Origin: an uncultured Lachnospiraceae bacterium
Lineage (GTDB): Bacteria > Bacillota > Clostridia > Lachnospirales > Lachnospiraceae
DNA length: 64,000 nt
Direction: 5' to 3'
Assembly: GCA_949948715.1 (NCBI GenBank)
Contig: CATLGW010000005.1
Coordinates: forward strand, 21,951-85,950
This document shows, piece by piece, positions 50,296 through 59,700 of this stretch. Numbering within the stretch: the first letter of the stretch is position 1; each line of letters starts with the position of its first letter. The translations under genes were made by a program, and so were the position numbers. The notes below the pieces were generated by a model that had not been told where the DNA came from, did not search any database, and was given only the letters and a program-made list of their open reading frames with translations.

Positions 50296-51441
50296 TCACC
50301 TCCCCCTGTCAAATACCGTCACATTGTCGGCAATAACCTTTGTACAGTCTGTTTGATTGAAAATCACTTTCTGCACCCGAACGCCGTTAAAGTAGATATT
50401 TGACAAAAGACTGGGCTTCACAAAGGTGATTTTTGCGTAGGGAGCATAGAGCTGCCGCTTTCTCTCGATGCCGGAGGCGAACATTTGCCCGTACAATGAG
50501 CTGTCCCCGTACCGGCAGGAGGGGCCTGCAGTGGTCCCTCCCTCCGGGCAGCCGCCGAAATAGCTGGAGCCGCCTGCTCCGGCCTGATAAGGGGATAAGC
50601 CAAATTGGGGTGTACTTTCGCCATTACCGGCTCCTCCGTACCAGCCGGCCCCTCCTGCCGCCCCCAGAGAGTCGGCGCTTTTTCCGAATGAGCCGCAGTG
50701 AGGGGCAGTATGGTTTTCACCGCTATAGAATATATCTTCGATATTTCCCGTGTCCTCGTTTTCCACCGTTCGAAAACTCCAGAAGTATCCGCCGCAGTCC
50801 TGGTGGCCGCCCATGGTGTTGCGTCTGGCGGGACATTCTTCCGGATTCTTTATTCCGGCTGTGTCGGGAAGGTACACGGGACTTCCTCCGTCCAATCCTC
50901 CTCCGGGGAAGCCGTGGTGGGCTTCCAGCATATAAGAAAAACCGCCTCCTCCTCCGGCTCCTGCAATGAGTATTTCAGACTTATGGTCCTCATAATTCCG
51001 GAGGAGCCCTCTGTTTGAATTGAGGGCTATGTGGGTGGCGCCTCCGCCGCCTCCGTAGTGATGGCTGCCCAGCCATCCGTCTTGATTATTATTACCGGTT
51101 CCGCCGGTCCCGCCGCCGTTATACCCGCCAATTTCATTATTGGCATTTCCTCCCACACAGATATAAAGCGTATCTCCCTTTTTCAGGTTCACGTTTCCCC
51201 AAGCGTAACCTCCGGGCGCTCCCTCCGAATAAGTGTCGATTTCCTCATCATCGGCATCGCCCTTATCGTGAGAGGCGGAATCGCCGCCGACTCCGCCCCT
51301 CACTTCCAGCTTGTATATTCCGCTCTGGGGTACCTCCCAGGGTATGACGCTGTCTGTGCAGGTGAATTTAACCAGGTAATCGGAATTTCCTCCGTCCACG
51401 GTATCGTTTGTGAGACTGTCTGTAGGATCTGTAGTAGCCAT
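50296..51441 (-). CDS. Glycine-rich phage tail protein (ALK-like Gly-rich fold)
   Basis: A 381-residue protein. The middle (about 60-330) is extremely Gly-rich with NGGGTGGTGNNNQDGWLG, HYGGGGGATHIAL and AGAGGGGGFSYML, the pattern of the ALK/LTK-type glycine-rich domain (PF12810) of surface proteins. The N and C ends are ordinary beta-rich sequence (KFTCTDSVIPWEVPQSGIYK; NIYFNGVRVQKVIFNQTDC). The poly-Gly helix bundle may form a stable spike. Its place among fibre genes suggests receptor contact. Confidence 0.82.
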   Translation of the reverse strand: MATTDPTDSLTNDTVDGGNSDYLVKFTCTDSVIPWEVPQSGIYKLEVRGGVGGDSASHDKGDADDEEIDTYSEGAPGGYAWGNVNLKKGDTLYICVGGNANNEIGGYNGGGTGGTGNNNQDGWLGSHHYGGGGGATHIALNSNRGLLRNYEDHKSEILIAGAGGGGGFSYMLEAHHGFPGGGLDGGSPVYLPDTAGIKNPEECPARRNTMGGHQDCGGYFWSFRTVENEDTGNIEDIFYSGENHTAPHCGSFGKSADSLGAAGGAGWYGGAGNGESTPQFGLSPYQAGAGGSSYFGGCPEGGTTAGPSCRYGDSSLYGQMFASGIERKRQLYAPYAKITFVKPSLLSNIYFNGVRVQKVIFNQTDCTKVIADNVTVFDRGR

Positions 51442-51472
51442 AGTCGTTCTGTCCTTTCTTTGAAATCCTGGT

Positions 51473-51871
51473 TCAGTGTGTTGTGATATGGAGAGTGTCT
51501 CCGTCCAAAACCATGGTCGCCTGGGTTCCCATCTGTCCGGTGATGGAGGTGATCTGGTTTTGGACGGTTGTGACCTGGCCCACCAGGGAGGAGACCTGGT
51601 CCAGGGTGGCCGAGGCCTGGTTTTGCACCGTGGTGATCTGTGCCTGCAGATTACTGCCGGCCCCTGCCGACAGCGCGGTGGTGGCGCTCTGGGAGGTCAG
51701 GGAGCCGGTGATGCCGTCGATGGCTCCCAGCTTCTCCTGGGCGGTTTTTCCGTCGTCGAATTCCACGTCGGATGCCTTGGTCCAAAATGAAATACGCTGC
51801 CATATTTTGTTTGCCGCGTCAATACATTTCCTGAATTTTCTGCCTGTTACAATCGTTTCGTTAAGTGCCAT
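51473..51871 (-). CDS. Phage coiled-coil structural protein
   Basis: A 132-residue protein. The N-terminal region IVTGRKFRKCIDAANKIWQRISFWTKASDVEFDDGKTAQEKLGAI is the type found on tail connector proteins. A long Gln/Thr/Ser coiled coil (about 60-115, AQITTVQNQASATLDQVSSL) and a short beta tail (TMVLDGDTLHITTH) follow. It probably trimerises as a stalk for the Gly-rich protein. Confidence 0.75.
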   Translation of the reverse strand: MALNETIVTGRKFRKCIDAANKIWQRISFWTKASDVEFDDGKTAQEKLGAIDGITGSLTSQSATTALSAGAGSNLQAQITTVQNQASATLDQVSSLVGQVTTVQNQITSITGQMGTQATMVLDGDTLHITTH

Positions 51872-51896
51872 TGAAATCTCCTTTCTCTGTGTCGGC

Positions 51897-52214
51897 TTAC
51901 AGCCATATGGTTTCCTGGTTGAAGGAGTCGGGTTCGGAATCCGCCTCCTCTGTCACTGTAAAGTATTTTTTCTTTTCCTTTCCCTGCAGATAGGTCTGCA
52001 GACTGTAGATGCGGTTTTCTATGGCGTTGAAATAATCGGCGGCGTACCCGGGGAAGCCTTCCTGCCCACGGAAAAGGTCATGGGCCGCATCGTACTGTCC
52101 CCGATCTGTCAGAGCGCCGTATTCTTCCGCCGTCGGCAGCTTCTCAAGGTCGACGTCCTGAAAGAAAATCAGGGGATCAATCTGTTCGGGATAGTGGGAG
52201 TCCGGTATAAACAA
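51897..52214 (-). CDS. Small phage protein, paralogue of the next upstream gene
   Basis: A 105-residue product if it starts at TTG behind GGGAGGTGAATGCA, eight bases from the previous gene's stop region. The first ATG is out of frame and the track's start lies within the upstream gene. LTDRGQYDAAHDLF ... YFNAIENRIYSLQTYLQGK ... ETIWL matches the layout of the upstream 108-residue protein, so the two are tandem duplicates. Function unknown. Confidence 0.72.
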   Translation of the reverse strand: MFIPDSHYPEQIDPLIFFQDVDLEKLPTAEEYGALTDRGQYDAAHDLFRGQEGFPGYAADYFNAIENRIYSLQTYLQGKEKKKYFTVTEEADSEPDSFNQETIWL

Positions 52215-52219
52215 TGCAT

Positions 52220-52546
52220 TCACCTCCCGCTGATCCAGATATCCTCCGTCTGGCAATCGGGCTCAGTCTCGCCGAAATAGACGGATTGCTGGATTTGCTT
52301 TGCGTATTTCTGTGTGTTGTAAATTTCTTCTTCCCATGTCCGGAAGGTTATGGCGTCCACCACATAGGGTGACAGCTCATCCTCGTGTTCCCGGAGGATG
52401 TCCGCCGCCTGCCGGTACAATCCCTGCGCCCGCAGGGCGTTGATCCGGTTGATCAGCGGAGCCGCCGTGTCGTCCACGTTTTTGTAATGGCGCTTTGTGA
52501 TTTTCCGGGAAGGAAAATTGCTGAATTCATTTTCGTATTCTGTCAT
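52220..52546 (-). CDS. Small phage protein, first of a tandem paralogous pair
   Basis: A 108-residue helical protein: INALRAQGLYRQAADILREH ... VVDAITFRTWEEEIYNTQKY ... TEDIWISGR. The downstream neighbour repeats the same order. Proteins of this kind sit after baseplate genes in clostridial phages. Start MTEYENEF behind AAAGGTGAACAGG. Confidence 0.72.
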   Translation of the reverse strand: MTEYENEFSNFPSRKITKRHYKNVDDTAAPLINRINALRAQGLYRQAADILREHEDELSPYVVDAITFRTWEEEIYNTQKYAKQIQQSVYFGETEPDCQTEDIWISGR

Positions 52547-52600
52547 AATTCCTGTTCACCTTTCTTTTGTTTTTTGCCGCCAAAGCCGCGGCAGGGGCAG

Positions 52601-54262
52601 TCACCCTTCATACAGGGGATAAAAGCGGTACATAGTGATGGTGGATGTGAAGCTTGCAAAGTCATGGGACACGGAGCGGATGATATATTGCCTCACCCTG
52701 TCGGCATCCCTGGGCTGATAGGAAACCTTCTTGTTTACATCCAAAAAGGGCAGGAGGGCGGTGGTGACGGTGACGGCATCTGTCAGCCGACAGTTTTTCC
52801 GGTTCTCCCAACTTGCCCTGTCGGCAGCCAGACTGTCGGAGGTGATGGACTCATATTCGCCTCCGGTTTTCACATCCAGTATTTCCCCCAGCCGCTCCAC
52901 TGTGAAAGGAGAGTCTGGGACGACCGTCATGTCCACGCGCTGGCAGTTGTAAAACTTTTGAAAATATTCCCTCGAGTACAGCTCATAGGAATTTCCTTCC
53001 GGATCAGTCACGAGTCTGCCGCTCTTTTTCCCGTCCGTCAGGACATTGACTGCGTGGACCTGCCATTCCCCCAACAAATACGCCCGGATGACATCCTGTC
53101 CGTCTACCCTCCTTTTCTTGATTCTGAAAGCGTATACATGGCCGGGTTTAAGCTCCCCGGCCTTGATCGGCTCCTCGTCCGCCTCGCCGAATATCCCCAC
53201 GGCTCCCAGGCCGTTGATGTCGATCTGCGCGTTTGCAGCGTTGGTGTGAGGAATTTTCAGAGCAATGGTATCTTGGTTGCAATACTCCGATTCATATCCG
53301 GGGACATTGCCGCAATAGATGTTGTCAAGGAGCGAGCATTCCTCGCTGTAGAAATCCGCCTCAATGGTTTTTCCCCACACCTCGCAGATGTTTCTCACCG
53401 TCGTCATGTCCACGGAGGCGTTTTCCGATATCAGCACCCGTTTCAGAAAGCTGTTGTCCAGATACAGCTCATCCTCGTAACACAGGGGTGTGAGCTGGCA
53501 GACAAAGGTGTTTGTCTCCTTTTCAAAAAACATCTCATAATTGGGATACAGGTCGCGGAAGGTGGTCAGGATGGAGAGGACGCTGCTTCCGGAGGAAAAT
53601 TCCTGGTCATAGGGGATGGCGTTCCAGGTCACATTTTCTTCCCGGTATTGCTGCCAGTCATCGTTATACTCCGGAAGCCCCCTGTGCTCGCCCATATCGT
53701 CGATGCGGAAGTCCCGGATCCCGGCCAGATCCCGCAATATGCCGATGACGGCATCGCGGATGGTGTTGTATCTGATTACCTGTCCCGTCTCCCCATCCTC
53801 CTCATAGGCCGGGAAACGGACAGTCAATGCGCCCAACTGTCCGTTTTTGGTGCCGTCAAGCTTTTTCATAAAATCGCTGCAGTTGACCGTCAGCGTGTCG
53901 CCTGCCCCGTCCCGAACGCCGGCGGCGTCCGTGTAGACGTAATATCCCAGGGGATAGTATTTGTATTGCCCGGCGTTTGCGTGATACAGGCCCAGGGATA
54001 TGCGGAGATCTTTGTTGAGCCAGACCAGGCTGTCCTCTGCCAATTTGGCTTCTTCCCTCCTTGTGGGCCGCAGCTCCAGCTTTGCCGTGCGCCGTATGTC
54101 TGATTCACCGGATATGGATACGCTGCCTCCCGTCAATCCGCCTTCGAGGACTCCCATTACCCGTTTGTCTGAGTCCAGCACCTCAATTTTAAGCTTCATG
54201 GCGGGGGCCGCCGACTGTCTGAGAACAATCAGCAAATCTTCCTGTGTGATTTTGTCTGCCAT
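52601..54262 (-). CDS. Phage tail/baseplate protein, DUF5048-like
   Basis: A 553-residue protein starting MADKITQEDLL; the start overlaps the previous stop as TAATG. The N terminus (MKLKIEVLDSDKRVMGVLEG) and the following WLNKDLRISLGLY ... YYPLGYYVYTDA layout is that of DUF5048-type phage proteins, which fill the position of a baseplate hub or tail spike. The C-terminal part ends RQYIIRSVSHDFASFTSTITMYRFYPLYEG. No catalytic motif seen. Confidence 0.8.
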   Translation of the reverse strand: MADKITQEDLLIVLRQSAAPAMKLKIEVLDSDKRVMGVLEGGLTGGSVSISGESDIRRTAKLELRPTRREEAKLAEDSLVWLNKDLRISLGLYHANAGQYKYYPLGYYVYTDAAGVRDGAGDTLTVNCSDFMKKLDGTKNGQLGALTVRFPAYEEDGETGQVIRYNTIRDAVIGILRDLAGIRDFRIDDMGEHRGLPEYNDDWQQYREENVTWNAIPYDQEFSSGSSVLSILTTFRDLYPNYEMFFEKETNTFVCQLTPLCYEDELYLDNSFLKRVLISENASVDMTTVRNICEVWGKTIEADFYSEECSLLDNIYCGNVPGYESEYCNQDTIALKIPHTNAANAQIDINGLGAVGIFGEADEEPIKAGELKPGHVYAFRIKKRRVDGQDVIRAYLLGEWQVHAVNVLTDGKKSGRLVTDPEGNSYELYSREYFQKFYNCQRVDMTVVPDSPFTVERLGEILDVKTGGEYESITSDSLAADRASWENRKNCRLTDAVTVTTALLPFLDVNKKVSYQPRDADRVRQYIIRSVSHDFASFTSTITMYRFYPLYEG

Positions 54263-55191
54263 TATACACCCCACCATTCTGACTCCACCTGGGACAGACC
54301 CAAATAGTACAGGTCCTCCTCCGAGTCCACGCTTCCCACTTCCACCCAGGACCAGGACATGGCCCTGTCGTTGTAGGCATTGTCCGCAGAGTCCGAGGGA
54401 TTGGGCGTCACCTGAATCAGCCAGAGCCTCCCGTCCGGCAGCTTTAAGATCTTCGGAATGCCGTCGCAGATGAAATCCATGAATTCCCTTTGATATTTGA
54501 CCCGAGGATAATCGTAGCGTTCATCGTAGGCCGGCTCGCAGCCGTCTCCCTCCGCCAGGGGGACAAAGGAGCCCTGGCAGGTTCCGGTGTCGTAGTTGGC
54601 CAGGGAATTCCTGACGAAGATGGGGTATCTGCCGTTTAGCAGCTCCACCGTGGAGGAGGGGATATTGCGGGTAGTGTCGCAGTGTCCGTCCGTGATCTCG
54701 GTTCCCCACACCACATTTCCCTCCACCAAAAAGAGTTTGGAAAATTTGGAACAGGCTGTGGTGGTGGCATAGTTCCCTTCAAGCCCAAACAGTACGGGGA
54801 CAATGGCGTACTCCACAGACTGTCCGGACGCCACAAGGTAATCCGGACAGTTGATCACGAAATCCGCCAGAGTCCGGATCTCCTTCACCGCTATGGTTTT
54901 CCACCGGAAATTGCCCTCCGTTCTGCTCTTTAAAATGATGTGGGAGGTATTGTCCAAATCCCAGTCCACATTGCCCGCATTGGTGGTATCGTTGAATTTC
55001 GCCCACAGTATGGTGTCAAAATCCCATTCCTTCGGAAACGCGCCGGTCAACTCGAAGTCCGTTGCCTTGGTGATATACAAGTCGTCGTATATTCCGTTTT
55101 TCAGTTCCACGTAATTGATGTTTTCCACGCCGGTGGGAGTGGGGGCATACGCCAGCCCGTCACCGACAAAATTGCTTCCGCACAGAAACAT
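54262..55191 (-). CDS. Phage tail protein, unknown
   Basis: A 309-residue protein starting MFLCGSNFVGDGL behind GGGAGGTGA. It is beta-rich with a Gly/Asn/Trp-rich C terminus and no recognised enzyme motif. The order between the 407-residue and DUF5048-like proteins points to the distal tail. Confidence 0.75.
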   Translation of the reverse strand: MFLCGSNFVGDGLAYAPTPTGVENINYVELKNGIYDDLYITKATDFELTGAFPKEWDFDTILWAKFNDTTNAGNVDWDLDNTSHIILKSRTEGNFRWKTIAVKEIRTLADFVINCPDYLVASGQSVEYAIVPVLFGLEGNYATTTACSKFSKLFLVEGNVVWGTEITDGHCDTTRNIPSSTVELLNGRYPIFVRNSLANYDTGTCQGSFVPLAEGDGCEPAYDERYDYPRVKYQREFMDFICDGIPKILKLPDGRLWLIQVTPNPSDSADNAYNDRAMSWSWVEVGSVDSEEDLYYLGLSQVESEWWGV

Positions 55192-55195
55192 AGCT

Positions 55196-56419
55196 TTAAT
55201 CACCTCCCAGCCATAAATCATTTAGCAGGGTATGCAGGGGTTCTGCCGCGTCTAAGCGGGCGGCGTAGGAATCCCTGCCCACCATGTAGGTGGTACCCTC
55301 CGTGTCAATCCAATCGTCGTTGTCGTGGGTCAGGCTCCTGTCCGGACGCTCTGTGCCATACCAGAGATCACCCTGGGGGGCGCCGTAAATCTCCGTGAAT
55401 ACTTTGAGCTGATACACATTGTTTTTTCTTCTGACGGCCACCGTGAGTATATCCGTGTTGTCAAAGGTCTGGGGAGCGGAATATAATAAGCAGCTCCCCG
55501 CGCCGCCCGGCACCAGCAGTCTGAAGCGCAGGGTTTTGTCGTTGTAGATGCGGGAACTCAGGGTCAGCTCCTCGCTGCCGTTTCTCATTTTGAGGAGTTG
55601 GGCAGTCTGCCAGAGGTTCTTTCCCCGAAGCAGCAGAGTGAAATCATCCCTGATCAGGAAGCCGCTGTCATAGTAGAGGGTTTTGTCCCTTAAGTCGATC
55701 ATGCCGTCGATATATTCGAAGCTGTCAGTCCCGTTGTACTGGATGATGACCAGATTGCTGGCAACCTGAATGCATCCCTGGGAGGGGACAGGAGTGGCGT
55801 AGATGCGGGCATAGACGTTGGGATTTTCATATTTTACAGTGATACCAACGTACCCGGTGTCCAGCTCCATGCCGTTTGCGGTGACGCCCGCGCATCGGAT
55901 AAAGTAGGCGGTATTGTTGTCCAGGCCCTGATAGGCATAGCTTAAGGCGCCGCCTGTCATCTCGCCGCTTTCCCGCAGCAGCTTTTTCGAGGCGTCATAC
56001 AAGTAGAAGACGCATTTTCCCATATCCTCCCAGTCGGGAGAGTAGTAGTGAACCGACGCGGTAAAGGAGGAATTCTCAATTACGGCGTTGTCCGGAAGGT
56101 TCTCGAAATAAAAATCCGGCGTCCCAAAGGTGTAGAACAGCGTCCTGTCGGACAGGGGGGACGGCTCGTCCGCCTCATTGAACACCTGGGCCTGCATCAC
56201 ATATCTGCGCCCGTTTGTGAGCGTGCGTGCGGGAATGGTGTGCCGGAGCACATAGGAGAGCGCTTTGCGGTCATACACAAGCGCATTCGTCTCATTGTCA
56301 TATATGATGACTCTGTTGGCACAGGCACGGCTGCCGGTCCAGGAAATTCCGATTTCCCAATCCCTGTCGGCGTCAAAGGGAATTATTTTTTTTATCAGTG
56401 GTTTAGTTATTTGAATCAC
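55196..56419 (-). CDS. Phage tail protein with FN3-like repeats
   Basis: A 407-residue protein. Residues about 10-95 (WEIGISWTGSRACANRVIIYDNETNALVYD) and about 100-195 look like FN3-type beta sandwiches; the C-terminal part (about 210-407) resembles a concanavalin/laminin-type lectin fold (FEYIDGMIDLRDKTLYYDSG). The GTG start overlaps the upstream stop by 4 bp. A carbohydrate-binding role is inferred. Confidence 0.75.
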   Translation of the reverse strand: MIQITKPLIKKIIPFDADRDWEIGISWTGSRACANRVIIYDNETNALVYDRKALSYVLRHTIPARTLTNGRRYVMQAQVFNEADEPSPLSDRTLFYTFGTPDFYFENLPDNAVIENSSFTASVHYYSPDWEDMGKCVFYLYDASKKLLRESGEMTGGALSYAYQGLDNNTAYFIRCAGVTANGMELDTGYVGITVKYENPNVYARIYATPVPSQGCIQVASNLVIIQYNGTDSFEYIDGMIDLRDKTLYYDSGFLIRDDFTLLLRGKNLWQTAQLLKMRNGSEELTLSSRIYNDKTLRFRLLVPGGAGSCLLYSAPQTFDNTDILTVAVRRKNNVYQLKVFTEIYGAPQGDLWYGTERPDRSLTHDNDDWIDTEGTTYMVGRDSYAARLDAAEPLHTLLNDLWLGGD

Positions 56420-56697
56420 CCTCTCTCTGGTTTATATTTTTCCGCCACGCCGCATATGTGGAGGGAACCCAGGTTTCCCATGGGTTCCTTCACATATACG
56501 GGCTGGCCGACTCTCAGCGCGACGTTGGGAATGCAGCATGGCACGGTCCGCTTGTTACCGGTTTCGTCCAGAATCACATATCCCTTTTTGTCAATTTCCG
56601 TGACGACGGAACGATAGGTCTTGTCCGCTTTCAGTCGGCTGATCTTTCTGTCGATGGCCAGCTTCAATGAATTTAACAGTTCTGTCCTAAAATCCAT
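56416..56697 (-). CDS. Small phage baseplate-type protein
   Basis: A 93-residue protein. YRSVVTEIDKKGYVILDETGNKRTVPCCIPNVALRVGQPVYVKEPMG is a small beta-barrel (OB-like) sequence as seen in baseplate gpV/gp5-like small proteins. AAAGGAAGGAAAT precedes the ATG. Confidence 0.72.
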   Translation of the reverse strand: MDFRTELLNSLKLAIDRKISRLKADKTYRSVVTEIDKKGYVILDETGNKRTVPCCIPNVALRVGQPVYVKEPMGNLGSLHICGVAEKYKPERG

Positions 56698-56714
56698 ATT
56701 TCCTTCCTTTCCTG

Positions 56715-59700
56715 TTATCCGATGCGGATCTGCTGATCCACAAAGTTGTGAAAACCGCTGAACTGTCGGTTCAGGGCTATCCCCACCTCCTTCATCACCT
56801 CCCTGCTGGTCACCCCTGGACAGGTAATGTTGATGCTGTCCACATGGACGCTGGGCCGGATATTCTTTTGATTGACGATGCTGCCGTGGTCGATCTGCCG
56901 CACAAGCTCCCGCATCTGGGTGCCGTGCTCGTACAGGGACCGGGGGGAGATGGGCGGCACCACCTTCCCCTCCGGGGTGAGGATTTTAAAGCCGCCCACC
57001 GCTCCGTCGGCGTAGGCTCTGCCCCGCCCGGAGAGGTGTCCCTTCTCCAGGAGCTGTACCGACTGTTCATGGCTGAAGACGATGTCCCCCTTTTTGACCG
57101 GGAACATCTCGGGGCCGTCGTTTCCCACGGTGAAGAAGCGGCCGTCCCTCACGATGATTTCGTAGCCCTCCTCCCCCACCAATGCGCGCCTTTGGGTGGA
57201 CTGTACGGGCCAGCTTCCGGATGCCAGGGCGCGGCCTTTTATGGGTTTGCTTTTGCCGGGGTCCGGGCTGTGCTCTTTGGTTTCCGGCCCCATGGCCCCC
57301 ACGGCGGCCCCTATGGCGGTCTCGGAAGCAATCCCGGGGAGTCCTCCCGTAGTCTCGATGTGTACGGTGATGGTGCAGTCCGCCGTCATGCCGTTCAAAT
57401 CTTCCATGGCCTTTTGGACGTTCACCACCTGATCCCTGGCTCCGGATACCGCCTCGTCCAGGTTCTCAAAGCTGCCGATGGTCCCTTCCCCTCCGGGTTC
57501 TCCCAGAGTTTCCTGTGTGGTCTCCCCCAGGGAAACCACGGAGCCGGAGAGGCTGCTCTCGGCCGCAGAGTCCCGGAGGTTTTTATGTTTTCCGGAGGAT
57601 TCGCCTCCCACGGCCTGGGCTGTGAGGTTCACGGCGGTTTTCAGGGAGCCGAAGGAGCCGATGGCGGTTCCGTCTCCCTGGGCCTCGGGCTCTCCGATGA
57701 CTGCCCCGGCGGTGTCTCTCATCTGGGAGAGGGCCCCGGTGAGGGAGCCGCTTCCCCCGCTGGGGGAGCCTGTCTGACTCTGGAAGCTGCCCTGGGAGGA
57801 GCCGTTCTCACCGCTGCCGTTTCCTGCGCCCGGCCCGGCCAGGGCACAGGAGGTCTCGCCCACCGCATTTTTCAGACCGGTGAACTGTCTCAGGACGCCG
57901 CCCTGGGTATCGCTGTCAAGGGACCATTGGTTTACGGCCGCCAGGGCTTCCCCGACACCGCTCAGAGCGTCGGCGTATTCCCGGGCGGAGTCGGTGCAGG
58001 AGCCAAGATCCTCCCGGGCAGTGCCTGCCGCCTGGGATACGCAGGAGAGCAGCAGCGCGTTGCCGTCGTACAGGTCGGTAAGGATGGCCAGGTATTCCCC
58101 CTTAAGCTGAGAGAAGGCCTCCTCCGACAGGTTTAACACCTGGTCGGGGGAGATGCCAAGCTGTTCCAGGGCGGAGAGGATCTTTGCCTGTTCCTCCACC
58201 TTTCCCAGCTCCTCCCAGCGGGCTTTGTACTCCTCCAGTGAGCGGATGAGGCCGTCCCAGTATTTTTCCGCTTCCCGGATCAGATTCTCATAGGAGGCCC
58301 GGGTCTGTTCCATCTGTTCCTCCAAAAGGCTGGTCTGCTGTTCCAGGGCCTCCCCCTGTTTTTCAAGCTGCCTGATGTCTTCTTCCACCAGGCGGATGTC
58401 TTCTTCCTTTCCGGCAACGGTCTGTTCCAGCCGGGCGTCCTCCAGCTTCTGCCTGGCGTCCTGCAGACCGGAGAGGTCCTGGACGTAGTGCATCCCCTTC
58501 TCTTTGCTGTAGCTCAGGACGGTGTGCTGGCTCTGCATCCGTTCCAGGTCGTACTTGGCCTTCTGCAGGCTGATTTCCCGTTTCCTGGCCTCGTTGGCCT
58601 CCTTAATGGCGTCGATCTCGTCCCGGATGCCCGCTATGGTCTCCTCCCTGGATTTTACCTGTTCCTCCAGAAGCTCCTTCTGGTCTTCCAGTTGTTCCTT
58701 CTGGGCTTCCAGGGCGGATACGGCGGCGTCCCGCTCCTCCTCCAGGGCGGACACGGCGGCTTCCTTTTGTTCCTCGTAGGAGGAGATCTGCTGATCCAGC
58801 AGGGAGGAGGCGGCGCTTATGGCGGACTCGTAGAGGGTTTTCATGCCCTGGAGGTACTGGAGCTCATATTTTTCGTATTCCTTCAGGTATTTCTTTTTGT
58901 CCCGGAAGTAGTCCTGATACAGGACCCGTAAGCCTTCCAGGTATTCTTTCTCCGTGAGGGTGTGGCTGTCCCGCAGGCGCTCCAGCTCTCCCAGCTCCTC
59001 CTCAAAGGCTTCCAGGTAGGCGTCGCCGGCCTCCGCTCCGGCCTGGGAGGCTGCCTCTTTTACATTCGGAAAGCCAAACTCCACCTCCTGCAGACTTGCG
59101 CCCATCTGGGACAGCAGGTCTTTTAAGGCGGTCTGGGCGTCGATCTCCCCTCCGGCCAGGCGGTCCGTCAGGGAGGCGGCCAGGGCAGCGGCAGCGGTGT
59201 CGCCGTAAGCTTCGGCCAGTTCCTTCAGGTTTTGTATTTTCTGTTCCGAGGTGAGGGAATTATGTCCCAAGGCAATCTCGGCGGCGGTGAGGCGGTAGAT
59301 CTGCTGTCTGGTCAGGCCGGCGGCCATACCCTCCTCCAGCAGGGCGGCGTAGAGGCCCTCCTCCTTCTGGGTCAGGTCATGGGAGGAAAGGAGGGCCCGG
59401 GCCTTGGCCTGGGCCAGGGCGTAATCCGCCACGGCGGCGGCGTTGGTCACCCCCATAGTTTCCAGAAGCTGCTCCGTCAGGTCTCTGGTCCCCTGGGTCA
59501 TGCCCTCCGTGGCCCCGGAGGCGTGGAGGAGGGTGGAGGCGAAGTCGTTGAAGGCCTGTCCGGCCTGCTCCTTGGTGACGTCGGCATCCGCCAGGACGGT
59601 GGAGAGGCGGTCGACGGCGGCGGTGTCTATGTGGATGTCCGCGCCCTCCAGGCGGTTCAGCTCCTCCAGGGAGGACATGACAGCCTCCAGCATGGGGATG

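Noticed and set aside
52385-54103. 572-residue plus-strand ORF in the phage region
   Set aside because: Antisense shadow of the DUF5048-like gene with no coding features.
56748-58136. 462-residue plus-strand ORF
   Set aside because: Shadow of the tape-measure gene; no ribosome site and no family-like sequence.
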